From Aliitabrizicola sp031425325 (GTDB lineage Bacteria > Pseudomonadota > Alphaproteobacteria > Rhodobacterales > Rhodobacteraceae), in assembly GCA_031425325.1 (NCBI GenBank), contig JANPJD010000064.1, forward strand, positions 20,225-84,224: 64,000 nucleotides of DNA, written 5' to 3'. Below the pieces are notes generated by a model, which made no database searches, was not told where the DNA came from, and saw only the letters and a program-made list of their open reading frames with translations. The position numbers were made by a program, and so were the translations under genes. Of this stretch, positions 53,549-62,182 are shown piece by piece; position 1 is the first letter of the stretch, and the number at the start of each line of letters is the position of its first letter.

Positions 53549-54192
53549 GCCCGGTTCAGCCAACGTCGCAGGACGCCGACATCTTCCGCCATGACACCAT
53601 GGCCTGCGCCGGGATAGTGCCGTGTCTCGACCGTCGCGCCCATGGCGGACAGGACCGCGGCGCTTTCCTCGACGCGGCGCAGCGGGATATGCGGATCGCG
53701 CTCGTGAACGCTGATCCAGACCCTTCCCGGCGTGATGTGGGGCGCATAGTGGAAGGTCTTGGGCCGGAAGCCCCCCAGCGCCTCGTCCCCCGCCAGACTC
53801 GAGTCATCCGTCCCGACGAGCCCGCCCGACATGGCGATCACGCCTGCAAGCCCGTCGCCGTGACGCGCGAAGACCTCGAGCGCAAGACAGGCGCCCTGGC
53901 TGAATCCACCCAGCCAGATCCGTTCGCGTGGCAGGCCATCGCGCTCAAGTTCCGCGACGGCGTCGAGCATCCGCGCAGTGCCAGCCTCGACGAAGGGGGC
54001 CATCCGCGCCGCCGGGGCGAGAAAGCTGGTGGGCCACCAGCTTTGCCCCGGCGCATCGGGCGCGATGGCGACCACATCGGGCAAGGCTGCATGCGCCATC
54101 AGCCCGAGGATGTCCTGCGCGGACCCGCCCCGGCCGTGTGCCAGGACGATGCCCGCCGTCGCCCGCGATGGGGCGGGTCCGACGCGCCTCAT
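53545..54192 (-). CDS. MhqD-like carboxylesterase/phospholipase (alpha/beta hydrolase)
   Basis: A 215-residue alpha/beta hydrolase of the phospholipase/carboxylesterase family. GIVLAHGRGGS carries the oxyanion hole, GGFSQGACLAL is the nucleophile elbow, and YPGAGHGVMAED holds the catalytic histidine. The ATG at 54192 overlaps the stop of the glyoxalase-type gene; the longer open frame is rejected because its extension is Arg-rich and featureless. In Bacillus subtilis the pair mhqD (esterase) and mhqO (dioxygenase) acts on hydroquinones; the arrangement here is the same. Confidence 0.85.
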   Translation of the reverse strand: MRRVGPAPSRATAGIVLAHGRGGSAQDILGLMAHAALPDVVAIAPDAPGQSWWPTSFLAPAARMAPFVEAGTARMLDAVAELERDGLPRERIWLGGFSQGACLALEVFARHGDGLAGVIAMSGGLVGTDDSSLAGDEALGGFRPKTFHYAPHITPGRVWISVHERDPHIPLRRVEESAAVLSAMGATVETRHYPGAGHGVMAEDVGVLRRWLNRA

Positions 54193-55103
54193 TGCGGCAC
54201 GCGCAGGGGCGGCAGGCTCCGCTCCAGATGGGCGCGGATCACCTCGTGCTGCGGCGGCAGCTTCAGGCTTTGCCCCAAGCTGTCGGCAGGTTCGTCGACC
54301 GCAAAGCCGGGCGGATCGGTCGCGATCTCGAACAGGACGCCGCCGGGCTCGCGGAAGTAGATCGCATTGAAATACTGGCGGTCGATCACCGGAGTCGTGG
54401 GGTGTCCGGCGGCGGCAAGACGCTTTTGCCATTCATGCTGCTCGTCGTCCGAACGGGCGCGGAACGCGACGTGATGGATCGTGCCCGCACCCGGCCGACC
54501 GCGCGCGGGCACGTCGCTGCGAATCAGGTCGACGACGGTCCCGCGCTCGGTCCCCGGTGCCACGAACCGCTGCCGCGCGAAGCCGTCACGGGTTTCGCTG
54601 CCGGCCTCGCGATAGCCGAACACATCCGTCAGGATGCGCGCGGTTGGGCCGAACTCACGCTGCCAGAGCGTGACCGAGTGGAACCCGTCGATGGCCGCGG
54701 CGGCATCGGTCGTCTCGACCAGTTCCACCGCAGCGCCATCCGGGTCGCGCAAGGTCAGAACCCGCTGACCGAAGCGCTCGACCGGACCGGCGAAGTCGAT
54801 CCCCGCCCCAGCGAGGTCATCCATCCAGCCATCGAGGCTCGCAACGGCATAGGCATGCGCGCTCGCCATGCCCGGACCGGGCCGACCGGGGGCCGCATCG
54901 ACGAACGGAAAAAATGTCATGATCGTTCCGGGCGAGCCTGCGGTGTCGCCGTAATACAGGTGGTAGGTATCAGGGGCGTCGAAGTTGACGGTCTTCTTCA
55001 CAAGACGCTGCTTCAACACCTGGGTGTAGAAGTCGACATTGTCCTGCGGCGGGCCAGAGATGGCCGTGACGTGGTGAAGGCCTGCGATGGATGTCTGCGA
55101 CAT
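54189..55103 (-). CDS. Ring-cleaving dioxygenase of VOC family (MhqO-like)
   Basis: A 304-residue two-module vicinal oxygen chelate protein. Each module starts with a metal histidine: GLHHVTAISG at residues 8-17 and GTIHHVAFRARS in the second half; the third ligand is the glutamate in GGVLFEIATDPPGF. The N-terminal DNVDFYTQVLKQRLVKKTVNFDAPDTYHLYYGD (in part) is characteristic of the MhqO-type family. It probably opens hydroquinone or catechol-like rings. It is the first gene of the two-gene operon with the esterase. Confidence 0.88.
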   Translation of the reverse strand: MSQTSIAGLHHVTAISGPPQDNVDFYTQVLKQRLVKKTVNFDAPDTYHLYYGDTAGSPGTIMTFFPFVDAAPGRPGPGMASAHAYAVASLDGWMDDLAGAGIDFAGPVERFGQRVLTLRDPDGAAVELVETTDAAAAIDGFHSVTLWQREFGPTARILTDVFGYREAGSETRDGFARQRFVAPGTERGTVVDLIRSDVPARGRPGAGTIHHVAFRARSDDEQHEWQKRLAAAGHPTTPVIDRQYFNAIYFREPGGVLFEIATDPPGFAVDEPADSLGQSLKLPPQHEVIRAHLERSLPPLRVPQ

Positions 55104-55345
55104 GATCTGTCCTCAGGGCCGGAATGGCTTGGGACGAATTTGGTAAGCTCACCGCCTCAAGTCACCCTTCGCGAATGCACGCAGGGCTGTGCATAACCGG
55201 CCTTCTGTCAAGCGAGACGAGCACAAAGGCAACAACCCAACGGAACGTGTCCGCTTGGCGATCAAGGCCTAAATCCGCCCGGCTTGTAAGTGTAGAATCG
55301 TCGTAACGCGCAACACGCCATTTGGTTCCGGGCAAAGGGGAAAAA

Positions 55346-56281
55346 ATGCGGCTTCTTGTGACCTCTGACCAATTTCCAATGTTTAATCCTGCCTCGCTTG
55401 ATGACGTTAAGGACCCCTGCCCGGTCCACGATGGCCATCAGTGGCACCTGTTCGGGTCCGGCGGCACCGTCACATCGGAAACCTGGAAGATATTCCATGC
55501 GACTGCGGATCAGCTTGCGGGCCCTTGGACGCAGCACCCGCTGATCGACCTCGGAATCGAGGGCGAGGGGGTCGCGGCACCGGGTGTCCTCTATGAGGAC
55601 GGACTGTTCCACATGTTCATCCAGACCGAGTTCATGCGGCCGGGTGGTAAATGCGTGCACCTGTCGTCGGTGGATGGCTTCGACTGGGTTTTCGAGGATT
55701 TTGCGCTTTTCGCGATCGACGGGACGGCTGAGCACGGACTCTACGACCCTCATCCAGCCATAGTCGGGGGACAGCGCTATCTCGTCTATTCCGGGATGCC
55801 CCGCTTCGTGGGCGCGCCTCAGCCCGACGTCTACCTCGCGCGCAGCACGACGAACACTTGGGCCGGCCCGTGGGACAGAATTGGCAAGATCGTCGACCAC
55901 GATGACCTGCCGCACCACAATCCGCGTGACCATGCGGACTACGAATGGGGGATCGAAGGGCCGCAGATCGTCGAGTTGCCGGACGGGCGCGTGCTGCTCA
56001 ATGCGACCTGCTTCCTTCCCTCGGGCACGCGCGGCACCCGACAGCGCGTCTTCCTTGCCGTGTCCGACGCCATCACGGGTCCGTATCGCAGCCTCGGCCC
56101 CATCCTCGACCCGGCGGAACCGGGCGAGAACGGACATTCGACCGTCTTTCTGTCGGGCCGCGACCTGACCGTCTGCTACCAGAGCCGAGTTGCATCCACC
56201 GGTCACAGGTGGCGCTATGGGGTAATGACCGCCCGCCTCGAGCTGGAGGAAGAGACCCTCTTAATGACAGCGGCGGAATGA
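55346..56281 (+). CDS. Five-bladed beta-propeller glycosidase-like protein
   Basis: A 311-residue protein with repeated propeller blades: KDPCPVHDGHQWHLFGSGG, GEGVAAPGVLYEDGLFHMFIQTEF, DPHPAIVGGQRYLVYSGM, WGIEGPQIVELPDGRVLLNATCF and GENGHSTVFLSGRDLTVCYQS. This is the GH43/GH32/GH130-like fold, with acidic residues (DP, EGP) at the usual sites. No signal peptide is present. The ATG at 55346 follows GGGG closely. It is an orphan with no transporter or regulator nearby, and stands beyond the 3' end of tRNA-Thr. Enzyme class and substrate cannot be named. Confidence 0.72.
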   Translation: MRLLVTSDQFPMFNPASLDDVKDPCPVHDGHQWHLFGSGGTVTSETWKIFHATADQLAGPWTQHPLIDLGIEGEGVAAPGVLYEDGLFHMFIQTEFMRPGGKCVHLSSVDGFDWVFEDFALFAIDGTAEHGLYDPHPAIVGGQRYLVYSGMPRFVGAPQPDVYLARSTTNTWAGPWDRIGKIVDHDDLPHHNPRDHADYEWGIEGPQIVELPDGRVLLNATCFLPSGTRGTRQRVFLAVSDAITGPYRSLGPILDPAEPGENGHSTVFLSGRDLTVCYQSRVASTGHRWRYGVMTARLELEEETLLMTAAE

Positions 56282-56373
56282 CAAACGGCTTCGCAGGACA
56301 CAATCGCGCTGCGAAGTGGCATCTCGATGTCAAGGCCAGGCCACGACCTCTAGCGCGCTTTCGCGCGGGCAAG

Positions 56374-56449
56374 TGGTGCCGCTGAAGGGACTCGAACCCC
56401 CGACCCCATCATTACGAATGACGTGCTCTACCAGCTGAGCTACAGCGGC
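56374..56449 (-). tRNA. tRNA-Thr (anticodon CGT)
   Basis: A 76-base tRNA on the minus strand with encoded CCA. The acceptor stem pairs 56443-56449 with 56378-56384 (seven pairs), discriminator A. The D arm is GCTCAGCTGGTAGAGC, the anticodon arm has loop TTCGTAA giving CGT (reads ACG, threonine), and the T arm GGGGGTTCGAGTCCC is complete. Confidence 0.97.
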
Positions 56450-56497
56450 GTGGTGGCGGGTCTTTAGCAACCTTTTCCGGGGGTGTGTAGCCCCTTT

Positions 56498-57928
56498 TCA
56501 GTCTCCGTCCAGGCGGCGGTCAGACAGCGGCGGGTCCACCCCGTCGGGCTTCGCTTTCCCGCCGAGGAGGGGGAGAAGCTCGCTCTGGGTGGCGCTGGGT
56601 CCGGCCTCTTCGACCGGTTCGCGCCAGGTCAGGGTGTCGAACCCGCCGCAGTTGGAACAGATGGGTGCCCAGCTTGCATGGATGCTGTGGCAGGTATCGC
56701 AGACCCATTGCGGGCCGCGAGGTGCGGTCAGCGTGCGGGCAAGCCAGCCCCGCACGACCGCATCGTCTGCCCCTTCGCCCCGCTCGACCGCCGCCATGAT
56801 CGCCAGGCTGCGCCGCGTCGGATGCCGGGTTGCCAAATCGCCGAGCGCGCGGCGCGCGGCCGGGAAATCCTCGGCCGACAGGTTCAATTCGGCCAGCAGC
56901 ATCCGCGTCTCGTCATGGCCGGGGCTCACCCCGGTCAGCGTGCGGAACCGCTTTAGCCGCTCGACCGGCGTCTCGTCCGGGACAATCTCGGCGAAGGCGG
57001 CGGCCAGATCGGGATGGGGGCTGACTTCCCATGCCTTTTTCAGGACGCGGGTGGCATTGCGCGTGTCGCCATTGGCGATGTACGCCCGCGCCGCCATCGC
57101 CGCCGCGGGCACAAGGTCGGGCGACAGGCGATGCGCCTCGATCGCCGCCTCGCGCGCGGCAATGTCGGTGCCGTCCTCGATGATCCCCTTGGCCTGCTGC
57201 AAGGCCAGTACGGCATCGCGCCGCCGGTGCAGGTCACGCGGGATGTTCCCCGAGCGCAGCTTTGCGGCCAACGTGCTGCGCGCGCCCGCCCAGTCAGAGT
57301 TCTCGGCCTGAAGGTCGAGCAGAAGGTCCTGGGTTTCGCGGTGCGAGGGTTTGAGCGCGAATGCCTTTTCGGTCAGGCGCAAGGCCGTCTCACGGTCACC
57401 GTCGGCAAGCGTCTGGCTGATCAGCCCCCGGATACCCACGAAGCGCGACGTCGGATCGGCCAGAAGTGCCTTGTACGCGGCGGTCGCCTTGCGGCTGTCT
57501 CCGGCCGCCTGTGCCGCCTGCGCGGCGAGGATGTTCGTCAGTTCCGGCCGCCTGAGGTAACGTTCGGCCCGTGTCGCCCGCGACAGCGCCACCTTCGGTT
57601 CGCCCGAGGCAAGAGCGATCATGCCCTCGGCGAAGGCTTGGTATCCCTTCTTCTCGCGGTTGCGGTCGAAGTATCGCGAGATCGCCGTCTCGTCGCCGGT
57701 GATGAACCGGATTACCGCCACGAGAAGGCCGATCAGCCGCAACCCAAGCCAGAGAAGCGCGACGACGAGCATCCCGACGATCACGGCCTGCAAAGGCCCA
57801 AGCGTGAACTCGTATCCCCCCGCGGTGATGCGAAAGCCCTCGCCGGTTTCCAGAAGGACAGCCGCGCCCAGCGCGAGTACCGCCACGAGCCCAACGAACA
57901 GCAGGACCTTGAAAAGCGACCAAAGCAT
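56498..57928 (-). CDS. hemY: HemY-domain TPR membrane protein with C-terminal zinc ribbon
   Basis: A 476-residue protein of the HemY_N family. Two membrane helices (about 7-27 and 44-67) form the N-terminal domain, followed by TPR-like repeats (residues 100-400, for example GEPKVALSRATRAERYLRRPELTNI). The last 60 residues hold four cysteines as CDTC and CSNC (WVCDTCHSIHASWAPICSNC), a zinc-ribbon/rubredoxin-like module as in LapB (YciM). 'HemY' here is not protoporphyrinogen oxidase; its role is unclear. The ATG at 57928 is preferred. It lies five bases from the mitofilin gene in the conserved hemD-mic60-hemY block. Confidence 0.9.
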   Translation of the reverse strand: MLWSLFKVLLFVGLVAVLALGAAVLLETGEGFRITAGGYEFTLGPLQAVIVGMLVVALLWLGLRLIGLLVAVIRFITGDETAISRYFDRNREKKGYQAFAEGMIALASGEPKVALSRATRAERYLRRPELTNILAAQAAQAAGDSRKATAAYKALLADPTSRFVGIRGLISQTLADGDRETALRLTEKAFALKPSHRETQDLLLDLQAENSDWAGARSTLAAKLRSGNIPRDLHRRRDAVLALQQAKGIIEDGTDIAAREAAIEAHRLSPDLVPAAAMAARAYIANGDTRNATRVLKKAWEVSPHPDLAAAFAEIVPDETPVERLKRFRTLTGVSPGHDETRMLLAELNLSAEDFPAARRALGDLATRHPTRRSLAIMAAVERGEGADDAVVRGWLARTLTAPRGPQWVCDTCHSIHASWAPICSNCGGFDTLTWREPVEEAGPSATQSELLPLLGGKAKPDGVDPPLSDRRLDGD

Positions 57929-57933
57929 CGCGG

Positions 57934-59049
57934 CTACTCCCGACCGAGGTCGGAGAGGATGGCAGACAGGGCCGCATCGGCAGCCGCGCGCCGTCGCGCT
58001 TCGGCCAACCACTCGGCAAGCGGGGCCTTGGCCGAGTCCGGCAGGGCGTCGAGTTCGCCAAGAGCGTCCGTCAGGTTGCCAGCCGCGACCGCCGCATTGG
58101 CGCGGGACAGGATGGCGTCGGGATCATCTCCCGCGCGCGGCTCGACCAGCCGGGCGCCGGTCTGGGTGCGAAGGAAGGTCAGCGTCCGATCCGCCCAGCC
58201 CGTCCCAACATCGGCGCGCAAGGCGGCGTCCAGCGCATCGCGCGCGAGGTCGGGGAAACGGTCCTGAAGCGAGCCAAGCCGTTCGATTCCGGTCTCGGAA
58301 GCCTCAGTCAGGGCAGGCGGAACCGTCAGCCCTATCGCCTCGATCTCGGTCAGCACCGGCCCGAGCGGCTCGCCCGTGTCGAGCGCGGATTGCAGGCGGC
58401 CCAGCGCCAAGCCGAGGGTAGCTTCACCTGCGGTCGAAGCCATCTCCGAGCGCAGAGTGTCCAACTCTTGTGTCATGGCAGCCAGCCGGGTTTCAGCCTC
58501 GGCGATCACCTCATCCAGGCGGGCAGCCGCCTGCACCGCAGATCCTTCCTCCACCTCGCCGCGCAAGGCGGCAATCTCCTGGCGAACGCCGTCGAGGTCA
58601 CCTTGGCCGGCGGACGGGCCCGGCGCACCTGCGGGCCTGTCCTCCAGCGCAGCGATCCTCGCCTCGAGCGAGGAAAGCGCCGCGTCGAGGTCGATACCAT
58701 CGTCCCGCTCGGCCAGGCGGGCCTCGATATCCGACCGCAGCGCTTCGATTTCGACGGCGGCATCGGGGACGGGCCGCGACGAAAGCTCGGCCACCGTCGC
58801 CTCGAGGTCAGCGATCCGTGCGGCCGTTGCAGTGACATCGGCCCTCAGATCGGTGGTCTGCGCCGTCGGCCAACCTTCGGGCACAAGCCGGGAAAGCCCG
58901 AAGCCCGCACCCGCAGCAAGGATGCCGCCGAGCAGAAGCGCGACGAAGCCGCCTTTCCGTCTGGGGGGAACTGTCCGGGCATGCTCATCGGCCTCGATCA
59001 CAAGGGGCGGTTCGACAGCCGGATCGCGGTAGGTTTCCTCGTTGGTCAT
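57934..59049 (-). CDS. Mic60/mitofilin-family inner-membrane protein
   Basis: A 371-residue alphaproteobacterial Mic60 homologue. A short charged N-terminus precedes one membrane helix (34-52), then a long coiled-coil region (about 65-215; repeated AEIEALRSDIEAR/LEARIAALEDR patterns), and a C-terminal mitofilin-like domain ending in GNLTDALGELDALPDSAKAPLAEWLAEARRR. In Rhodobacter sphaeroides the homologue, also beside hemY, bends inner membranes. It lies between hemD and hemY. Confidence 0.9.
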   Translation of the reverse strand: MTNEETYRDPAVEPPLVIEADEHARTVPPRRKGGFVALLLGGILAAGAGFGLSRLVPEGWPTAQTTDLRADVTATAARIADLEATVAELSSRPVPDAAVEIEALRSDIEARLAERDDGIDLDAALSSLEARIAALEDRPAGAPGPSAGQGDLDGVRQEIAALRGEVEEGSAVQAAARLDEVIAEAETRLAAMTQELDTLRSEMASTAGEATLGLALGRLQSALDTGEPLGPVLTEIEAIGLTVPPALTEASETGIERLGSLQDRFPDLARDALDAALRADVGTGWADRTLTFLRTQTGARLVEPRAGDDPDAILSRANAAVAAGNLTDALGELDALPDSAKAPLAEWLAEARRRAAADAALSAILSDLGRE

Positions 59050-59105
59050 TCTCGCCTCCGCCCCGATCTGGACTCATTGATCTTATGCCGCCGTGACCTC
59101 CGGCT

Positions 59106-59840
59106 TCAAGGCGATCCCGCCCTGCCGAGCAGGCTGCCCACCGCGTCGAGCATCGCCGCCTCGTCCGGCCGCGCGGCAACGGCAAGCATCTCCGGCCCAA
59201 GGCCAGAGGCTGCCAAGGCAACCGCTTCGCTTAAGGCAGCAACGTGCAGAGGCGCCAAGCGTTCCCCGAACGCCTCGGCCGCAAGCCGGGCGCTGCGCGG
59301 CGAGAACAGCGGGAGCAGCACCGGCGCGTGACCCTTCATCGCCAAAGTAGCCTCGGCGGTGGGACGGGCCGGGACCTGCTCGTAGACGACCGCCTCCAGC
59401 ACATCGACCCCAGCCTCGTGCAGACATTGCCGAAGCGGGCCAGCCACGTCCGCGCCCCGCGCATGAAGAAGCGGCCCGCGCTCGCCCGACTTCAGGATCA
59501 GGGTCACGAGCGCGGCCGCATCGCCGCCCGCCGATCTGACTGCGAATCCTTCGGCCGCCGCAATCTGCGCCGTCCGGTCGCCGACACACCAGGCGGGGAC
59601 CGACCGATCAGCGCTGAGCCGCGTATAGCCGAGGACTGCCGTCTCCGAGGTGAAGATCAGCCCCGCCAACTGCCCGCCGGGCAGCATCGGCGTCAACAGG
59701 CGCGTCTCCATCAAAGGCGAAACAACGATGCTCAACCCTTCGAACCGGCGTGCGAGACCCTGCGCGAAGCGCAACGACTGCGCCTTCGGTCGCGTAAGCA
59801 GGACAAGCGCCCCCTCGCGCTGGCGGGATTGTTCGACCAT
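59106..59840 (-). CDS. hemD: Uroporphyrinogen-III synthase
   Basis: A 244-residue HemD from the ATG at 59840. It has the two-lobed HemD pattern with ALVLLTRPKAQSLRF, LAGLIFTSETAVLGY and PLLHARGADVAGPLRQCLHEAGVDV (in part). HemD sequences vary strongly, and here the identification is also supported by position next to mic60/hemY and by VYEQVPARP. The longer open frame overlaps the divergent tsaD start and is rejected. It makes uroporphyrinogen III from the HemC product. Confidence 0.88.
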   Translation of the reverse strand: MVEQSRQREGALVLLTRPKAQSLRFAQGLARRFEGLSIVVSPLMETRLLTPMLPGGQLAGLIFTSETAVLGYTRLSADRSVPAWCVGDRTAQIAAAEGFAVRSAGGDAAALVTLILKSGERGPLLHARGADVAGPLRQCLHEAGVDVLEAVVYEQVPARPTAEATLAMKGHAPVLLPLFSPRSARLAAEAFGERLAPLHVAALSEAVALAASGLGPEMLAVAARPDEAAMLDAVGSLLGRAGSP

Positions 59841-59886
59841 GCCCGCGGTGATACGCCCGGTGGGCAAGGCTGGCAATCGGCGGCAC

Positions 59887-60984
59887 ATGAACGGCACCCT
59901 CACCCTTCTCGGGCTTGAAAGCAGCTGCGATGACAGCGCTGCCGCCGTCGTCCGCCACACGCCCGGCCAACGGCCGACCATCCTGTCGTCGATCGTGACC
60001 GGCCAGAGCGACCTTCACGCAGCTTTTGGGGGGATCGTGCCCGAGATCGCCGCGCGCGCGCATGTCGAGCGCCTCGACCATGCCGTCGAGGAGGCGCTGG
60101 CGGCGGCGGGGCTGCGGCTGCGCGACATGGACGGCATTGCCGTTACGGCCGGTCCAGGGCTGATCGGCGGGGTGCTGTCGGGCGTGATGATGGCGAAGGG
60201 GCTTGCCACGGGGTCGGGGCTGCCGCTGGTCGGGGTCAACCATCTGGCGGGCCACGCCCTGACGCCGCGGCTGACGGACGAACTCGCCTTTCCCTACCTC
60301 ACGCTGCTGGTGTCCGGCGGCCACTGCCAGTTTCTGATCGTCAAGGGTGCCGAGCACTTTGTGCGCCTCGGCGGCACGATCGACGATGCGCCGGGAGAGG
60401 CTTTCGACAAGACGGCGAAGCTGCTTGGGCTGCCCCAGCCGGGCGGCCCGGCGGTCGAGGCCGAGGCGCGCCGGGGCGATGCGCGTCGCTTTGCCTTCCC
60501 GAGGCCACTTCTGGACCGACCGGGATGCGACCTTTCCTTCTCTGGCCTGAAGACCGCGCTTCTGCGTAGCCGCGACGCGGCAATCCTTGCCCACGGCGGA
60601 CTGACGGTTCAGGACCGGCGCGACCTTTGTGCAGGATTTCAACAGGCCGTTGCGGATGTGCTGACGGAAAAGACGCGCCGCGCGATCGACATCTATCTCG
60701 ACCTGTCGCCCGAGTTGCCTGCCCTCGCCGTAGCCGGGGGCGTCGCCGCGAACGGGCTGATCCGAGAGCGGCTTTCAGAGCTGGCATCAGGGCTGGGCGT
60801 GCGGTTCGTCGCGCCGCCGCTGTCGCTTTGCACCGACAATGGCGCGATGATCGCCTGGGCCGGGCTGGAGCGACTTCGCGCCGGGCACAGGGACGGGATG
60901 GACCTTGGCGCACGCTCTCGCTGGCCGCTCGACGAGGCCGCCAGCCCGATGATCGGCTCGGGCAAGCGGGGGCCGAAGGCGTGA
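59887..60984 (+). CDS. tsaD: tRNA threonylcarbamoyltransferase TsaD
   Basis: A 365-residue TsaD (Kae1/Gcp) that forms t6A on ANN-decoding tRNAs with TsaB and TsaE. GLESSCDDSAAAVV is the ASKHA phosphate loop, the metal histidines are 119 and 123 in VNHLAGHAL, followed by VSGGHCQ, GEAFDKTAKLLGL, LSFSGLKTAL, AGGVAANGLIRERL and CTDNGAMIAWAG. The length is normal. Divergent from hemD; its TGA overlaps the gpsA GTG. Confidence 0.97.
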   Translation: MNGTLTLLGLESSCDDSAAAVVRHTPGQRPTILSSIVTGQSDLHAAFGGIVPEIAARAHVERLDHAVEEALAAAGLRLRDMDGIAVTAGPGLIGGVLSGVMMAKGLATGSGLPLVGVNHLAGHALTPRLTDELAFPYLTLLVSGGHCQFLIVKGAEHFVRLGGTIDDAPGEAFDKTAKLLGLPQPGGPAVEAEARRGDARRFAFPRPLLDRPGCDLSFSGLKTALLRSRDAAILAHGGLTVQDRRDLCAGFQQAVADVLTEKTRRAIDIYLDLSPELPALAVAGGVAANGLIRERLSELASGLGVRFVAPPLSLCTDNGAMIAWAGLERLRAGHRDGMDLGARSRWPLDEAASPMIGSGKRGPKA

Positions 60985-61907
60985 TCGGCGTAGTCGGCGC
61001 GGGGGCGTTCGGGTCGGCCCTCGCCGTCGCGTTGCACCGTGAGGGCCGGAACGTCCGGCTTTGGGCGCGCGATCCGGTTGGTGCGGGCCGACGGCTTGGA
61101 GACGCTTCGGGGGATCTTGGCCTGACCGGAGACCTGAGCGCGCTTGCCGAGGCCGAGGTGGTGCTGCTGTGCTTGCCGATGCAGGCGCTCGGCGGCTTTC
61201 TCGGCAGCCATGCGACAGCTTTGGGTGGGATTCCCGTAGCCTGCTGCAAGGGCATCGACCTTGCGACTGGGCAGGGTGCCACCGCCCTGATCGAGGCGGC
61301 GCTGCCGGGGCGTACCCCGGCGATCCTGACCGGACCGGGCTTCGCCGCGGATATCACGGCTGGATTGCCCACCGCCCTGACCCTCGCCTGCCGCGAGGCC
61401 GAGGTCGGCGCGACCGTTCAGGCACTGCTTTCGACGCGGACGCTGCGCCTCTATCGGACGCAGGACGTCACGGGTGCCGAACTGGGTGGCGCATTGAAGA
61501 ATGTCATCGCGATCGCCGCCGGTGTCGCGATCGGTGCCGGCCTGGGCGAGTCGGCCCGCGCAGCCATCATGACGCGGGGCTACGCCGAGATGGTGCGCCT
61601 CGCCAGCGCGCTCGGCGCAAATGTCGAAACGCTTGCCGGGCTGTCCGGGCTCGGCGATCTGATCCTGACGGCAACATCGGATCAGTCGCGAAACTTCCGA
61701 TACGGTTATGCGCTTGGCAAAGGCGACACGCCAGACCCGCATGCCACTGTCGAAGGCGTGGCGACCGCCCGTGCGGCGCTGGGCGTCGCCTTGCGGCGCA
61801 GTATCGACCTGCCCGTGACAAGAACCGTCCATGCCCTCGCGTCCGGCTCGTCCAGCCTTGCGGACGCGATCGCGTTTCTACTGTCCCGCCCCCTCAAACC
61901 GGAGTGA
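60981..61907 (+). CDS. gpsA: Glycerol-3-phosphate dehydrogenase (NAD(P)+)
   Basis: A 308-residue GpsA making sn-glycerol-3-phosphate for phospholipids. IGVVGAGAFGSALAV is the Rossmann loop, the catalytic lysine is in GGALKNVIAIAAGVA, and GLSGLGDLILTATSDQSRNFRYG is the strongly conserved C-domain motif. The GTG at 60981 overlaps the tsaD stop (GTGA). The family is usually 320-340 residues, so this is a short form but complete. Confidence 0.96.
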   Translation: MIGVVGAGAFGSALAVALHREGRNVRLWARDPVGAGRRLGDASGDLGLTGDLSALAEAEVVLLCLPMQALGGFLGSHATALGGIPVACCKGIDLATGQGATALIEAALPGRTPAILTGPGFAADITAGLPTALTLACREAEVGATVQALLSTRTLRLYRTQDVTGAELGGALKNVIAIAAGVAIGAGLGESARAAIMTRGYAEMVRLASALGANVETLAGLSGLGDLILTATSDQSRNFRYGYALGKGDTPDPHATVEGVATARAALGVALRRSIDLPVTRTVHALASGSSSLADAIAFLLSRPLKPE

Positions 61908-61909
61908 AC

Positions 61910-62182
61910 ATGCGCGTCGCCCTTTTTTGCCGAGACAAACCGGACTCCCTGCCGCTGCGGCTTGCCAACCGCGACGCACACCGCGCCCATATCGACCGCA
62001 GCGGCGTGGTCGAGATGGCGGGGCCGCTGTTGGACGAGAGCGGCTCGATGGCAGGCTCGCTGATCGTTCTGTCGGTCGCAACCATGGCCGAGGCGAGGGC
62101 CTGGACCGACGCCGATCCCTACGCCCAAGCCGGGCTGTTCGAGAGCGTCCAGTTGGCCGAATGGAACAAGGTCGTCGGGTGA
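61910..62182 (+). CDS. YciI-like protein
   Basis: A 90-residue YCII-family protein (ferredoxin-like alpha+beta barrel). It begins RVALFCRDKPDSLPLRLANRDAHRAHI, with the conserved His/Asp pair of the family's putative active site, and ends in EWNKV. Two bases separate it from the gpsA stop, GGAG precedes the ATG, and its TGA shares a base with the EVE-domain gene. Function unknown. Confidence 0.87.
   Translation: MRVALFCRDKPDSLPLRLANRDAHRAHIDRSGVVEMAGPLLDESGSMAGSLIVLSVATMAEARAWTDADPYAQAGLFESVQLAEWNKVVG

Noticed and set aside
51695..53563. 622-codon minus-strand frame across the kinase and nagA
   Set aside because: Shadow of two well-supported plus-strand genes.
55104..55345. Search for a tRNA-Thr 3'-end duplicate that would mark an integrated island
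   Set aside because: No stretch matching the T arm/acceptor end was found, so no attachment site is claimed.
60627..60980. Upstream extension of the gpsA reading frame
   Set aside because: The extension lies inside tsaD and has no GpsA similarity; the GTG overlapping the tsaD stop fits the family N-terminus.
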